NCBI GenBank assembly: GCA_910577035.1
Contig: CAJTKW010000007.1
Location: 22,441 to 86,440, forward strand
Direction: 5' to 3'
Source of the DNA: an uncultured Acetatifactor sp.
GTDB taxonomy: Bacteria; Bacillota; Clostridia; Lachnospirales; Lachnospiraceae
DNA: 64,000 nucleotides
This document shows, in pieces, positions 43,301 through 52,380 of the stretch. The notes below the pieces were generated by a model, which was not told the origin of the DNA, did not search any database, and saw only the letters and a list, made by a program, of their open reading frames with translations. The first letter of the stretch is position 1. Every line of letters begins with the position of its first letter. The translations under genes and the position numbers were made by a program.

Positions 43301-43327
43301 TTATCGGAAAAAGCGACCAAAAAATTA
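43301..43327 (-). promoter_or_regulatory. Possible internal sigma-28 promoter before flaG
   Basis: TCCGATAA (43301-43308) is a near-perfect -10 element; 15 bases upstream is TAAT (43324-43327), one base off the TAAA consensus. The 114-base gap between csrA and flaG leaves room for a separate transcript. Confidence 0.55.
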
Positions 43328-43363
43328 ACAGTAACAAATTGAAAACTTTTCCGAAAAGCCTTC

Positions 43364-43582
43364 CTAACCCAGCAGATCCTTCAGAGCCTCCATGCCCTCC
43401 AGGCTGACTGCATCCTTATTTGCATCCTGTATCTGTATATATACCTCCTTGCGGTAAATGGGAACCTCCTTGGGTGCAGAAATACCTATTTTAACCTGAT
43501 CGCCCTTGACCTCAAGAATCGTGATCTCGATGTTGTTGTTGATAATCAGTGCCTCATTTTTCTTTCTGGATAACGCCAACAT
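43364..43582 (-). CDS. csrA: Translational regulator CsrA
   Basis: 72 residues from MLALSRKKNEALIINNNIEI at 43582; the frame is open further into fliW but the family always begins here. It continues KGDQVKIGISAPKEVPIYRK EVY. CsrA dimers bind GGA motifs near ribosome sites and block translation; the known target in Firmicutes is flagellin mRNA. The gene starts two bases from the fliW stop, and FliW antagonises CsrA. Candidate targets are the two flagellin leaders in this window. Confidence 0.96.
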   Translation of the reverse strand: MLALSRKKNEALIINNNIEITILEVKGDQVKIGISAPKEVPIYRKEVYIQIQDANKDAVSLEGMEALKDLLG

Positions 43583-43583
43583 C

Positions 43584-44042
43584 TTATTCACCTGCCTTTC
43601 TTGCCTGCAAAATCTCATAAACCGGGAATTTAACAGGATAATCTCCATTCTCCACAATCACCTGGCAGGCTTTATGCTCCTCCACATTGATAACGAAAGG
43701 CCCCTGGAGATTGACACTCATCTGGGTCAGATCCTTGGGAATCGTAACCGTCACCAACACAAGGATGTTGTTTGCGTTCACATCCCCTGCCGCGGCAAGC
43801 AGTTCATCGTTTACCTCCGGATCATAATCCGGCTTGACCAGCAGCGGATCCATTACCGGCATGGCAAACGCAGGCTCATCCAGGGACTGCAGAAAACGAA
43901 TCCCCGCATTTGTCCCCCTTTCCCCGTCGTGAAGAAGCGCAAATCTCTTCAATTCGGGAAACCCGATGATTCCGTTTTCAAAGACAATAATCTTATCGTC
44001 GGCAATCTCGATCTCACCGAATATTTTTGTTGTCACGTTCAT
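43584..44042 (-). CDS. fliW: Flagellar assembly factor FliW
   Basis: 152 residues from ATG at 44042 (AGGTG upstream). Family marks: FGEIEIADDKIIVFENGIIG, FPELKRFALL, LDEPAFAMPVMDPLLVKPDY, and VTIPKDLTQMSVNLQGPFVI. FliW binds free flagellin or CsrA; when flagellin is exported, FliW traps CsrA and flagellin translation resumes. Adjacent to csrA as usual. Confidence 0.95.
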   Translation of the reverse strand: MNVTTKIFGEIEIADDKIIVFENGIIGFPELKRFALLHDGERGTNAGIRFLQSLDEPAFAMPVMDPLLVKPDYDPEVNDELLAAAGDVNANNILVLVTVTIPKDLTQMSVNLQGPFVINVEEHKACQVIVENGDYPVKFPVYEILQARKAGE

Positions 44043-44077
44043 TGTGGCACCTGTACCTTTCCTAGCAATACTTATTA

Positions 44078-45802
44078 TCAAATAAAGTTCAGCAATGTAG
44101 TCTGGCTGACCTTGCCTGTCGCCATCAGCGCAGCTTCATAGGTCAGCTCCGCGCTGGTCAGATATATCGCGACTTCCGTTATATCAATGTCTTCATTTTC
44201 ACTTTTTAAGGTCTCGAAGGTAGTCTTCTGGTTCTGACTCCGGTTCTTGATCAGTTCCAGCTTGCTGCTTCTGGTACCGCACTCGGTAAGGCAGAGCGTC
44301 GTATCATCCAGATGTCCCTGGAAAGCGCTGATTCCTCCCTCCAGCATCTTCTGCTCCTTGTCCTTTGCCAGCGTCAGGGCCTTCTTTACGGCATCCACCT
44401 GCTTCTGCAGAGTGTCCTTCCCTTCCGCACCGTCCGCCATCCCGTCCAACATCTTACTCAGGCTGGTGTGAAGCGCCTCCAGATTCAGCACGTCCTGAAT
44501 GGTATTTACCAGATCGTCTACTTCCCTGCCGATTCCGTGCTTAAAGCACTGATCTGCCGTGGAATTAACACGGATGGTCTGATTATATCCCACATCATAT
44601 TCAATATCCTGACGTTCCGCATCTACAGACAGATAAGTCTCGTTATAAACAATCTCCTTCTCCGCATCTCCCGGATTTGACTTGCAGTAGAAGTAGTGCT
44701 CCGGACGCAGGTCTCCCTTCTGCCAATGATTCTTCTCGTAAGTAACCTGTATCTGGGATTCATCTGCCAGGGTTGTTTCGTCGTCCTTCAGTGACATCAG
44801 CTCCTGATAACGATTTTCGCCCAACAGAAGTTCACCGGTCTCCGGCACGAATACGATCTTATCTTCATTCCCTTTTTCCGCCACATAATTATAGGCATCA
44901 AGCTCTACCGTCGTGCCGTCATCACGGGTCACCGTCTTCTTGTCATAGGAGTGCATGGTCTCTATATCGCCTGCTGCGCCGGACCACGTCTTCATCTCAT
45001 AAACGATCTTGCCGTCGGCACCTACTTCATACACAGGGATAGGCTGCCCGTTTTCGTCCAGCTTCTGGCTGCCATCTGCATTCGTCTCGAATTTCAGTGT
45101 CCCGTCCGGATTTTCGGCCTGCTTCTTCACCGGGAAGCTTATCTGCACGTTTCCTCCTGCAGTCAGGTCGTCATAAGACAGCCTGATACGGTGCACCTCC
45201 ACGGCAGAAATATCATCCTCAATGATGTCTTTCATGTCGGGATCCTTGAAATTGGCAGAATTCAAATCCGGCAGCTTTCCCGTATTGACCTTGGTCACAC
45301 TGTCGATCACGCTGTTTTTCAGCTGTTCCGTAATTTCATAAGGTTTCGTCTCCTCCGCCTGGAAGCTCAGGGAAGTATCCGTGCGGTAGCCCGTAAAAAC
45401 ATATCTGCCGGCATAATCCGCATCGCCGGTAGCATACACCTGCTCTCCGAGGGCTTTCAGCTCATCCAGAGTGATCTGCCGGTCTTCCGTGGTCCAGGTA
45501 CCGTTAGCCCCCTTATTGCACAAAGTAATCATTCTTGTCACAATATCAGACAGGGTTTTCAGTGCCCCCTCCGTAACGTCAAGCCAGCTCTCCGCATCGG
45601 GAATGTTCTTGCTGTAATACTGAGTCACTTCCGTAACACTGCTGCGCAGACGCAGAGCACGAATTGCAATTACCGGGTCGTCAGAAGGCCTGTTGATCTT
45701 CTTCTGGGTAGACATCTGGGTGCTCAGCTTATCCTGATAAATCTTGTTGGTATTGATATTTGACAGATTATTATTCTGCATGATTTTATTTGTAATTCTC
45801 AT
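44078..45802 (-). CDS. flgL: Flagellar hook-associated protein 3 (FlgL)
   Basis: 574 residues. N-terminus MRITNKIMQNNNLSNINTNK with QMSTQKKINRPSDDPVIAIR and C-terminal DITEVAIYLTSAELTYEAAL, the terminal D0/D1 helices of FlgL. It joins the hook to the filament. It is nearly twice the length of FlgL in Bacillus (about 300), due to a beta-rich insert around residues 190-400 (NADGSQKLDENGQPIPVYEV). GGGAGAG before the ATG. Confidence 0.92.
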   Translation of the reverse strand: MRITNKIMQNNNLSNINTNKIYQDKLSTQMSTQKKINRPSDDPVIAIRALRLRSSVTEVTQYYSKNIPDAESWLDVTEGALKTLSDIVTRMITLCNKGANGTWTTEDRQITLDELKALGEQVYATGDADYAGRYVFTGYRTDTSLSFQAEETKPYEITEQLKNSVIDSVTKVNTGKLPDLNSANFKDPDMKDIIEDDISAVEVHRIRLSYDDLTAGGNVQISFPVKKQAENPDGTLKFETNADGSQKLDENGQPIPVYEVGADGKIVYEMKTWSGAAGDIETMHSYDKKTVTRDDGTTVELDAYNYVAEKGNEDKIVFVPETGELLLGENRYQELMSLKDDETTLADESQIQVTYEKNHWQKGDLRPEHYFYCKSNPGDAEKEIVYNETYLSVDAERQDIEYDVGYNQTIRVNSTADQCFKHGIGREVDDLVNTIQDVLNLEALHTSLSKMLDGMADGAEGKDTLQKQVDAVKKALTLAKDKEQKMLEGGISAFQGHLDDTTLCLTECGTRSSKLELIKNRSQNQKTTFETLKSENEDIDITEVAIYLTSAELTYEAALMATGKVSQTTLLNFI

Positions 45803-45820
45803 ATAACTCTCCCTTTTTGC

Positions 45821-48412
45821 TTAAACCCCTGTCTCCAGAATCAGTCTGTCATACATTTCCGTCAGGGTCTGAATCATCTTGGATGCAAGATTATATCCAT
45901 TCTGATATCTTACAAGGTTAACTGCCTCCTCATCTTCGTCCACACCGGAAATGGAGATTCTCTGCATATCGATTGTCCCCGCAATGTCCCGGAAGTTCTG
46001 ACTGAAAGTGTTGGCCCGCTGGGCGTTCAATGCCACATCCGAAAGCACACACTGCAAAAACTCGGATGCAGAACATCCCCTGAAGCTCATTTTTTCCTTG
46101 TCGGTGGCAAGGTCCTTCAGATCATTCAGCAGGTCACTCTGCTCCACACCGTCTGCCTTATCATATCTGTTGGCCAGACGGCCGGGATCCCGCTCCATAG
46201 CCGCCACAATACTGAAATTCATAGCCGTGAGCTGATAGTAGCTGTCATCCGCTACATTTACGGTAAGCTTCACGGTTTTGAGAGCTTCTTCCAGAATATA
46301 TTCGTCAGTGGCCGCAGGATTTTCGGCTTTTATCTCCGCCCTTCTCTCCTGCACCAGCTTATCTACCATATTTAACGCCGACACGGGAAGTCCGTTCTTC
46401 TTTGCAATCTCTGCCTTGGCCTGTTCCAGGGCAGCTTTTCCTTCAGGCGTCCCGTCCAGTATTGCTTTCTTGGCGTCCGCAATGGCAGCATCCCATTTGC
46501 CCTGATCCTTGAGATCCTTTTCTGCCTGAGCAAGGGCATCCGCCTTATACTTGCTCTCCACCTCGGCCCGGGCTTCCTTATCCGCTGCCGCCTCTATGTC
46601 TGCCGTTTCAGCTGCGTCCAGGGTGACTGCCGTCTTTCCACCCGTGCCGTTTTTGAATTCCTCTTCGATTTCTGCCTTGACAGTCCGCTCGGCAAATTCC
46701 TGGCTTACGTCAGGATTAGCCTTTTTATACGCCGCCGTTCTGTCAGCTATTTCCTTTTGAATATCCGGCTTTGCCATTTCCCGGGCTATCTTCTCGGAAA
46801 TTTTTGCCGACGTCTTTGTCGTAACCTTTGCAGCCTTAGCAGCATCCACGGCAGCCTGAAATGCCGGATCCGCTATAGCGGCTTCATAGATCGACTTCGC
46901 CGCCGTCTCAAGCACCATGGTCTCCGGCGCCTGAGCATACGCCTGCTGCAGGAGCTTCTGCCCCTGTACAAACAAGTCATACCTGGTCCCCTCCGGGAAA
47001 TCATACTGGGCATCGTCGGTGGCCATGTTGCCGGTAAACATCTTAATGCCCTGCTCGCCGTAAGAGTCATAACCGGAGGTCACTATATCATTGAATTTCT
47101 GGGCAAAAGTCCTCACCCATTCATTCATCTGGCTCATATAGTAGGGAATACCCTGATAGTTCAGGCTGGTGCCGATACTGGCCACCTTTCCCTCTCTGTC
47201 GTTGGTTACCCTCTTGGGATTCTTCTCATGATCGTCGGAGAGAGTAAAGGTATAACTGTATACCTCCTCCCCCTGATCGTTCAGCTCCACATGGTAGCTC
47301 CAGGAATCATAATAGAATTCCTGATTCCCCAGATTGATAATGCCGCCGGAGTTCGACAGATTACACTTATTCAGATCCTGCAGATATGCCCGGCCTACTT
47401 CGATGGTTACGGTATCCTTGCCGTCCTTGTCAGTTCCCGTATTGGTCACGGTACCCGTGAAATTCTCGCCGTTATTACCGTCCCGCATCTCCACAAGGCC
47501 TTTCAGAGCCCCGCCCATAGCAGCATTGTAAAGGTTGAATTTCTGGCCGTCCTTCCAGTAAACATCATACAGTCCGTCGATGTCCGTCTGATTTACCTTT
47601 TCATACTTTTCCCTGGCAACACATTCCAGACCGTTATACTCGTTGCCGTCCACCAGTGTCTGCCCTCCGGCAATCCTGACGATACAACGAAACGCTCCCG
47701 TTTCCCGCTCCGGATTATTGCTGTCCTTTATGGGAATTTCCTGAACATCCACATCTACGATCTCAGAAAGCTGATCCAACAGCAGCGTCCTTCTGTCACG
47801 CAGCTCATTAGCTCTGCTTCCGGAAAGCTCAATGGTATTGATCTGCTTATTCAGGTTGGCGATCTCTCCCGCCAGGGAATTGATCTCATCCACCTTCAGC
47901 TTAATTTCCTGGTTCACATCCTTCTGCAGCTTTTCCATATTCCCGGCTACACCGTTAAAGTACTCGGTCAGCGCCGACGCATAGCCCATGAACTGTGTCT
48001 TGGTGGTAGGATCATTGGGATTCTTCAGCAGCTCCTGTATTCCCGTGATCATAAACTGGTCAAAAACCGTCTTAAATCCTGCATTTTTGCCGTTATCATC
48101 AAGATAGGTCTCTATCTGCTGCATATAATACTGCTTCTGGCCGTATTCGCCCACCCGCGCATTGTTGTCCCAATATCTTCCGTCATAAAATTCATCCCTG
48201 ACACGCTCGATCGCCAAGGTCTCCACGCCTGCGCCTGCACAACCGTATGTCTGGAACACTCTCAGGGCATTTGACGCCTGCTGAAGCACCCTCTGCCTGC
48301 TGTAGCCCTCTGTCTGCACATTGGCAATATTATTAGCGGTAGTATTCATCGCCGCGTTGCTTGCCAGCAGACCCGTATATGCAATATTTAATCCGAAAAA
48401 CTGTGAAGGCAT
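45821..48412 (-). CDS. Second FlgK-type hook-associated protein 1, with long alanine-rich insert
   Basis: 863 residues. The N-terminus (MPSQFFGLNIAYTGLLASNA, NTTANNIANVQTEGYSRQRV) and C-terminus (ISGVDEDEEAVNLVRYQNGY, NLASKMIQTLTEMYDRLI) are typical FlgK. Residues about 480-720 are an Ala/Lys/Glu-rich helical stretch (for example AAVDAAKAAKVTTKTSAKIS, ADALAQAEKDLKDQGKWDAA) not found in ordinary FlgK. It follows another flgK by 25 bases, so two HAP1 paralogues are made. It may build a different junction or expose a lateral domain. AAGGAGAG before the ATG. Confidence 0.88.
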   Translation of the reverse strand: MPSQFFGLNIAYTGLLASNAAMNTTANNIANVQTEGYSRQRVLQQASNALRVFQTYGCAGAGVETLAIERVRDEFYDGRYWDNNARVGEYGQKQYYMQQIETYLDDNGKNAGFKTVFDQFMITGIQELLKNPNDPTTKTQFMGYASALTEYFNGVAGNMEKLQKDVNQEIKLKVDEINSLAGEIANLNKQINTIELSGSRANELRDRRTLLLDQLSEIVDVDVQEIPIKDSNNPERETGAFRCIVRIAGGQTLVDGNEYNGLECVAREKYEKVNQTDIDGLYDVYWKDGQKFNLYNAAMGGALKGLVEMRDGNNGENFTGTVTNTGTDKDGKDTVTIEVGRAYLQDLNKCNLSNSGGIINLGNQEFYYDSWSYHVELNDQGEEVYSYTFTLSDDHEKNPKRVTNDREGKVASIGTSLNYQGIPYYMSQMNEWVRTFAQKFNDIVTSGYDSYGEQGIKMFTGNMATDDAQYDFPEGTRYDLFVQGQKLLQQAYAQAPETMVLETAAKSIYEAAIADPAFQAAVDAAKAAKVTTKTSAKISEKIAREMAKPDIQKEIADRTAAYKKANPDVSQEFAERTVKAEIEEEFKNGTGGKTAVTLDAAETADIEAAADKEARAEVESKYKADALAQAEKDLKDQGKWDAAIADAKKAILDGTPEGKAALEQAKAEIAKKNGLPVSALNMVDKLVQERRAEIKAENPAATDEYILEEALKTVKLTVNVADDSYYQLTAMNFSIVAAMERDPGRLANRYDKADGVEQSDLLNDLKDLATDKEKMSFRGCSASEFLQCVLSDVALNAQRANTFSQNFRDIAGTIDMQRISISGVDEDEEAVNLVRYQNGYNLASKMIQTLTEMYDRLILETGV

Positions 48413-48436
48413 CGTTACTCTCCTTTTGAACTCATA

Positions 48437-50299
48437 CTACATTCCCAATGTATTAATAATATGCTCCAGCATCTCACTGACCACATTGATATAGCGGCTG
48501 GCAGCGTTGTAAGCATTCTGAAACTTGATCATATTGGACAGCTCCTCGTCCGAGGACACCCCCACGACCTGCTGCCTTGCGCTCTCAATGCCCTCTACCG
48601 TGGACTCCTGATTCAGGTAGATACTGCGGTTGACCTTTCCGGTATTGCCTACCTGGTTGACCAGATCCGTATAATAATCTATAAAAGTGGTAGTCTTTTT
48701 CACGTTGGGATTCAGATGGTATACCTCTTCCGTAAACGCTTCCTTCAGCGCCTCGGCAGTCTTAGTATCCTCTGACCCGTCCTTCAGCCGGAAGCCCAGC
48801 ATAGCCGGCTCCTGCATCAGCTCCTGGTTAATCTGCAGATTGTTAATTGAGTAAAGGCTTTCCGCCCCCATTCCGTTTTCTTCCTCATAGACCCAGAAAT
48901 CACCGGTAACTGTCTGAGTAATGCCTGCTTCGTCGGTATAGCTGACCGTTCCGCTTACCTTGCGATAACCATCGGTGGTAATCTTTTCGAAAAGCTGTAT
49001 GGGACTGCCGTCCTTTCCTCTCATGTAACCTTCGGAGTTTACATCCGCATATCTGGCCCCCGTTAAAGTAACGGCGTTACCGTTTTCATCCGTATAGGTA
49101 ATGTCGCCCGTCTTCACGCCTGCCGCATCCGCCAGTATTCCGTTTATCTTCGTCACGATGCTATGGATCAGCTGATCAAACTCCGCCTGCACATTCATCA
49201 GCACCGACTGGGATATATCGCTGTTGTAGTATTTCGTCCCGTACTTATCAGGATTCTTAAGATACTCCTCCACATCCTCCAGCTTCAGTGTATTCAGCTT
49301 ATTCAGATTGCAGGAATTCACATCAACGTCTGTATAATTAGCCCGATGGTCGCCTCTGGCAAGAAGCATGGCCTTCAGGCCTCCTATATCCGTGTTCAGA
49401 TCCGATGAGATCTCTCTGTCTAAATCAAAAACCTCTGCGCCGTCAATATTATATTCTCTGGTGCCGTCTTCCAAAATGCGGTATGACGCATTATACGGCC
49501 AAAACGGCGTGTAAAACCCTGTTCCCGGATCTATATCCAGCTCCATGGGATAACAGGTCCCGTCCTTTATAAAATCAACGCCCTCTATTTGAACGGAAAC
49601 AGCTCCGTACATATCCTCTTTAAAAGACATATTGCACATTCCGGCAAGTTCGTCTAAAAGCTGATCCCTTGCGTCCCGCAGATCGTTGGCCTGCTCGATG
49701 CCGCCTGCTTCTATCGCCTTGATCCTGTCGTTCAGATCCAGAATCTGCCTTCCGTATTTATTGATCTTCTCCACCTGCTTCCCAATCTGGACATTGAGAT
49801 TGTCCTGATAGGAAGAAAGCCCTTCATAGACCACAGAAGCCCTCTTCACCAGCTCGGAAGCCTTCTGCACCAGCAGCCCCTGGGTCACAGAGCTTGCAGG
49901 ATCCTTCGCCAGCTCCTGAATAGATGTCCAGAAGTCTTCGATCGTAGTCTGGAATGCCTCGCCGTTCATTTCACCCAGCTGACTTTCCACCTCCTCCAAG
50001 ACTTCTGTGTTCACCTCATAAAACATACTGCGTCCTGATTCTCTGCGGTATGTTTTATCCAAAAAGTAATCTCTGATATGTTTTACTCGGGAATATTCGA
50101 CACCCAGACCGGTCTGCTTGTTATTCACAGCCTTTGGGTTCACCGCCAGCGTAACATAATTCCTGGTGCCCAGCTGCACCTGCTGCCTTGTATAGCCGAC
50201 AGTATCTATATTAGAAAGATTATGCGCTGTTGTGTTCAGCGCATTTTGACTGTTCTGTAATCCGGATGCTCCGATATACAGGTTTCCCATTAATGGCAT
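48437..50299 (-). CDS. flgK: Flagellar hook-associated protein 1 (FlgK)
   Basis: 620 residues from ATG at 50299 (AGAGGTG six bases upstream; GTG at 50308 lies in that site). N-terminal MGNLYIGASGLQNSQNALNT with THNLSNIDTVGYTRQQVQ-like motif, and C-terminal GVSSDEELSNMIKFQNAYNA, ASRYINVVSEMLEHIINTLG. It forms the first hook-filament junction ring. It follows flgN, its chaperone gene. Length is normal to long for the family. Confidence 0.93.
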   Translation of the reverse strand: MPLMGNLYIGASGLQNSQNALNTTAHNLSNIDTVGYTRQQVQLGTRNYVTLAVNPKAVNNKQTGLGVEYSRVKHIRDYFLDKTYRRESGRSMFYEVNTEVLEEVESQLGEMNGEAFQTTIEDFWTSIQELAKDPASSVTQGLLVQKASELVKRASVVYEGLSSYQDNLNVQIGKQVEKINKYGRQILDLNDRIKAIEAGGIEQANDLRDARDQLLDELAGMCNMSFKEDMYGAVSVQIEGVDFIKDGTCYPMELDIDPGTGFYTPFWPYNASYRILEDGTREYNIDGAEVFDLDREISSDLNTDIGGLKAMLLARGDHRANYTDVDVNSCNLNKLNTLKLEDVEEYLKNPDKYGTKYYNSDISQSVLMNVQAEFDQLIHSIVTKINGILADAAGVKTGDITYTDENGNAVTLTGARYADVNSEGYMRGKDGSPIQLFEKITTDGYRKVSGTVSYTDEAGITQTVTGDFWVYEEENGMGAESLYSINNLQINQELMQEPAMLGFRLKDGSEDTKTAEALKEAFTEEVYHLNPNVKKTTTFIDYYTDLVNQVGNTGKVNRSIYLNQESTVEGIESARQQVVGVSSDEELSNMIKFQNAYNAASRYINVVSEMLEHIINTLGM

Positions 50300-50313
50300 A
50301 AGTATCACCTCTG

Positions 50314-50832
50314 CTACTGCTTGGCATCGAACCTTCCATTGGCAACACCCATGGTATTTCCTGCGTTATACGCATCCCTGGTGTAATTCGCCGTAGTCGG
50401 CACCGCATTGGAGGCCTGTAACAGGCTCACCTCAAACTCCACCATTTCCAGCGCACCTGCCAGCAGTTCTTTGTTTTGTTCATTGATCCGTCGCAATTCG
50501 CGCACCGCGCTCCGCAACCTGTCGTGAGATTCCTCCAGCTTCTGCTGTTCCGCAGGCCTGACAGCCATCATTTCGATCAGATTCGCGAGCTTTAAACTTG
50601 CAACATCCTTGTTGAGCACATTGGCGATATCTGCAGTAATCTCAGTCCTCTGCTTTTCCAGGTGGCTGATCCTGCTTACCGATTCCTGTTCATCATCCGT
50701 GATTTTCTTTAATTCTTCCAGATTACCGCTTACGATAATCGGCGTTTTTCTCTGAGACAGACTCAGAAGTCCCTCGTATTCCTTGCTTTCCTGTTCTAGT
50801 ACCTCTATCAGGTTCTCCATCAAACTGGCCAC
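50314..50832 (-). CDS. flgN: FlgN-type flagellar export chaperone
   Basis: 172 residues counted from a GTG at 50832 (AGG seven bases upstream); an ATG at 50820 is the other possible start. The protein is helical: MENLIEVLEQESKEYEGLLS, PIIVSGNLEELKKITDDEQE, LRSAVRELRRINEQNKELLA. It matches FlgN, which holds FlgK and FlgL for export. Eight bases separate it from flgM. The C-terminal tail is Asn/Thr/Gly-rich and probably disordered. Confidence 0.88.
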   Translation of the reverse strand: MASLMENLIEVLEQESKEYEGLLSLSQRKTPIIVSGNLEELKKITDDEQESVSRISHLEKQRTEITADIANVLNKDVASLKLANLIEMMAVRPAEQQKLEESHDRLRSAVRELRRINEQNKELLAGALEMVEFEVSLLQASNAVPTTANYTRDAYNAGNTMGVANGRFDAKQ

Positions 50833-50840
50833 GGGACTTC

Positions 50841-51119
50841 CTACCTCATTTCCTCATACTTCTTGCTGATCAGTTTCTCTGCGAAAGACGCATTATCCAC
50901 ACGATATGATCCGTTTCGGATCTGTTCCCTGATAGAAGCTATTCTCTCTTCTCTGACATCAGGGCATCCTGCCAGCGCCGCCTTAGCAGTCTGAATATCT
51001 TTGCCGAAGCTGCTGATCTGCACCTGATCCGAATGGGATGCCGTACCGGCCTTCTGTGTCTGATTTACTTTCTTGCTCTGGTACACCTGCTGTACCTGAT
51101 TATATGCTTCAATACGCAT
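50841..51119 (-). CDS. flgM: Anti-sigma-28 factor FlgM
   Basis: 92 residues. The N-terminal half is disordered (VQQVYQSKKVNQTQKAGTAS), the C-terminal half has the sigma-28-binding helices: REERIASIREQIRNGSYRVD, NASFAEKLISKKYEEM. FlgM holds sigma-28 until it is secreted through the completed hook. AAAGGAGG precedes the ATG. It is the first gene of the late operon and is itself behind a sigma-28 promoter, giving feedback. Confidence 0.94.
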   Translation of the reverse strand: MRIEAYNQVQQVYQSKKVNQTQKAGTASHSDQVQISSFGKDIQTAKAALAGCPDVREERIASIREQIRNGSYRVDNASFAEKLISKKYEEMR

Positions 51120-51153
51120 CGGGGTTACCTCCTTTTGCTGATTTCTATAATGA

Positions 51154-51180
51154 TTATCGGCAAAGGAGAAAAATACTTTA
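51154..51180 (-). promoter_or_regulatory. Consensus sigma-28 promoter of the flgM operon
   Basis: TAAA (51177-51180), exactly 15 bases, GCCGATAA (51154-51161): a full match to the sigma-28 consensus. Transcription would start near 51147, 28 bases before flgM. Confidence 0.93.
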
Positions 51181-51188
51181 GCCCAAAC

Positions 51189-51362
51189 TCATATAATTTC
51201 CTTAATGCTTTTTTCCAGCAGCCTTCTGGCTATCATGACCTGGTGCCCGCAGCCCCTGCATTTGATCCTGAAGTCCGCTCCCGCCCGAAGCACTTCCCAC
51301 TCCCTGCTGCCACAGGGATGCTGTTTTTTTAATTTTAATATGTCTCCGATATTGATTTCCAT
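51189..51362 (-). CDS. DUF951 family small protein
   Basis: 57 residues from ATG at 51362 (GAGGAATT upstream). It is a typical DUF951 sequence: IGDILKLKKQHPCGSREWEV, LRAGADFRIKCRGCGHQVMI and ARRLLEKSIKEII. The Cys and CxxC could bind a metal. The family is widespread in Firmicutes, often near chromosome-partition or ribosomal genes; function not established. It follows the YdcF gene. Confidence 0.88.
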   Translation of the reverse strand: MEINIGDILKLKKQHPCGSREWEVLRAGADFRIKCRGCGHQVMIARRLLEKSIKEII

Positions 51363-51436
51363 AATTCCTCTCATTCCCTGACTATAGATTTCCAACCAGA
51401 AAATCCTTTACCACTCCGAAAAACTCCCTCAACAAA

Positions 51437-52204
51437 TTATTCGGCACCATCCATGCCACAGAGCCGTTCCGCCCGGTAGCCCTGCTTTTCTGCGATTCCC
51501 AGCGCCCGGAACACGTGGAAATTATTGGTCACGATCACTGTCCTGCCGTTCTTGCTGTCAAAGAGTTCCGCGCTGAAAGCAAGGTTCTCGCGGGTGCTCG
51601 TAGACCGGTCTTCCATCAGAATCCTTTCTTCCCCGACGCCTGCGTCTATCAGGTACTGCCGCATTCCTTCCGCCTCGGATATGATTTCATCCGGTCCCTG
51701 GCCGCCGGAAACGATCACGATGGTATCGGGATTCTCCCCCAGATACTCCAGCGCCCTGTCAAGCCGCTTCCGCAGTACATTGCTGGGGCCGGAGGCCTTC
51801 CACTGGGCTCCCAGCACCAGCAGATAATCCGCTCCCGGACGGGCGTTTCCGTGAAACCGTGAAAGAATCAGGCCTTCCACCACCACAAACACGATCAGCC
51901 CCACACAGAAAGCCACCGTCGCCGTGACCTTCAGCCATCCCGGCAGGGCCTTGACGAACCTTCTGCGTGTCAGCAGGAAGCCCAGCAGCAAAAATAACGC
52001 CCCCATGACACCCCAGATCAGAAAAAATTTAGTTCCGAACCCGTTCAGCCCGATTGCAATACAATACAATATACAGAGTATTCCCAATACTCCGAAAATA
52101 ACGGCTCCCATTGAGATAGACCTTCTCGCCTTCCCTCTCTCATTCAGATAAATAACCCTTTTGCTCTTTTCAAAAGGAATTAAGCTTTCTTTTGTCTTTT
52201 TCAT
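51437..52204 (-). CDS. YdcF/DUF218 family membrane protein, C-terminus frameshifted
   Basis: 255 residues. Three transmembrane segments fill about 32-55, 60-78 and 93-114, then a DUF218 domain: ADYLLVLGAQWKASGPSNVL, SGGQGPDEIISEAEGMRQYL, RSTSTRENLAFSAELF, VTNNFHVFRALGIAEKQGY. Relatives (SanA, YdcF, ElyC) act in envelope biology. The reading frame ends early at RLCGMDGAE. In the next frame, 51382-51490 encodes SVAWMVPNNLLREFFGVVKD with FLVGNL, the expected family end, so a one-base indel near 51485 has removed the last 25-30 residues, or the sequence has an error there. Confidence 0.85.
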   Translation of the reverse strand: MKKTKESLIPFEKSKRVIYLNERGKARRSISMGAVIFGVLGILCILYCIAIGLNGFGTKFFLIWGVMGALFLLLGFLLTRRRFVKALPGWLKVTATVAFCVGLIVFVVVEGLILSRFHGNARPGADYLLVLGAQWKASGPSNVLRKRLDRALEYLGENPDTIVIVSGGQGPDEIISEAEGMRQYLIDAGVGEERILMEDRSTSTRENLAFSAELFDSKNGRTVIVTNNFHVFRALGIAEKQGYRAERLCGMDGAE

Positions 52205-52282
52205 AAGCTCATTTTACCATAAATCCCGCCTGTCCCTCAATAGCTGCTGCACCGTGTTTTCTTAAGATTTTCTGATTTTTTC

Positions 52283-52311
52283 CTAACAATCATGTGAAAA
52301 TGTGGTACAAT
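52283..52311 (+). promoter_or_regulatory. Sigma-A promoter of the sirtuin gene
   Basis: CTAACA (52283-52288), 17-base spacer, TACAAT (52306-52311) on the plus strand. A 69-base leader follows. Confidence 0.6.
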
Positions 52312-52380
52312 GTATCTGATGTATGGAAAAGTAATTAGCTCCGCAGAAGACATTTGCAGTATAAAGGAGGTATTTATATT

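Noticed and set aside
46757..48274. 505-codon open frame on the plus strand
   Set aside because: It lies fully antisense to the second flgK gene, whose frame shows clear family motifs. The plus-strand product is rich in Ile, Leu, His and Arg in the way of antisense frames.
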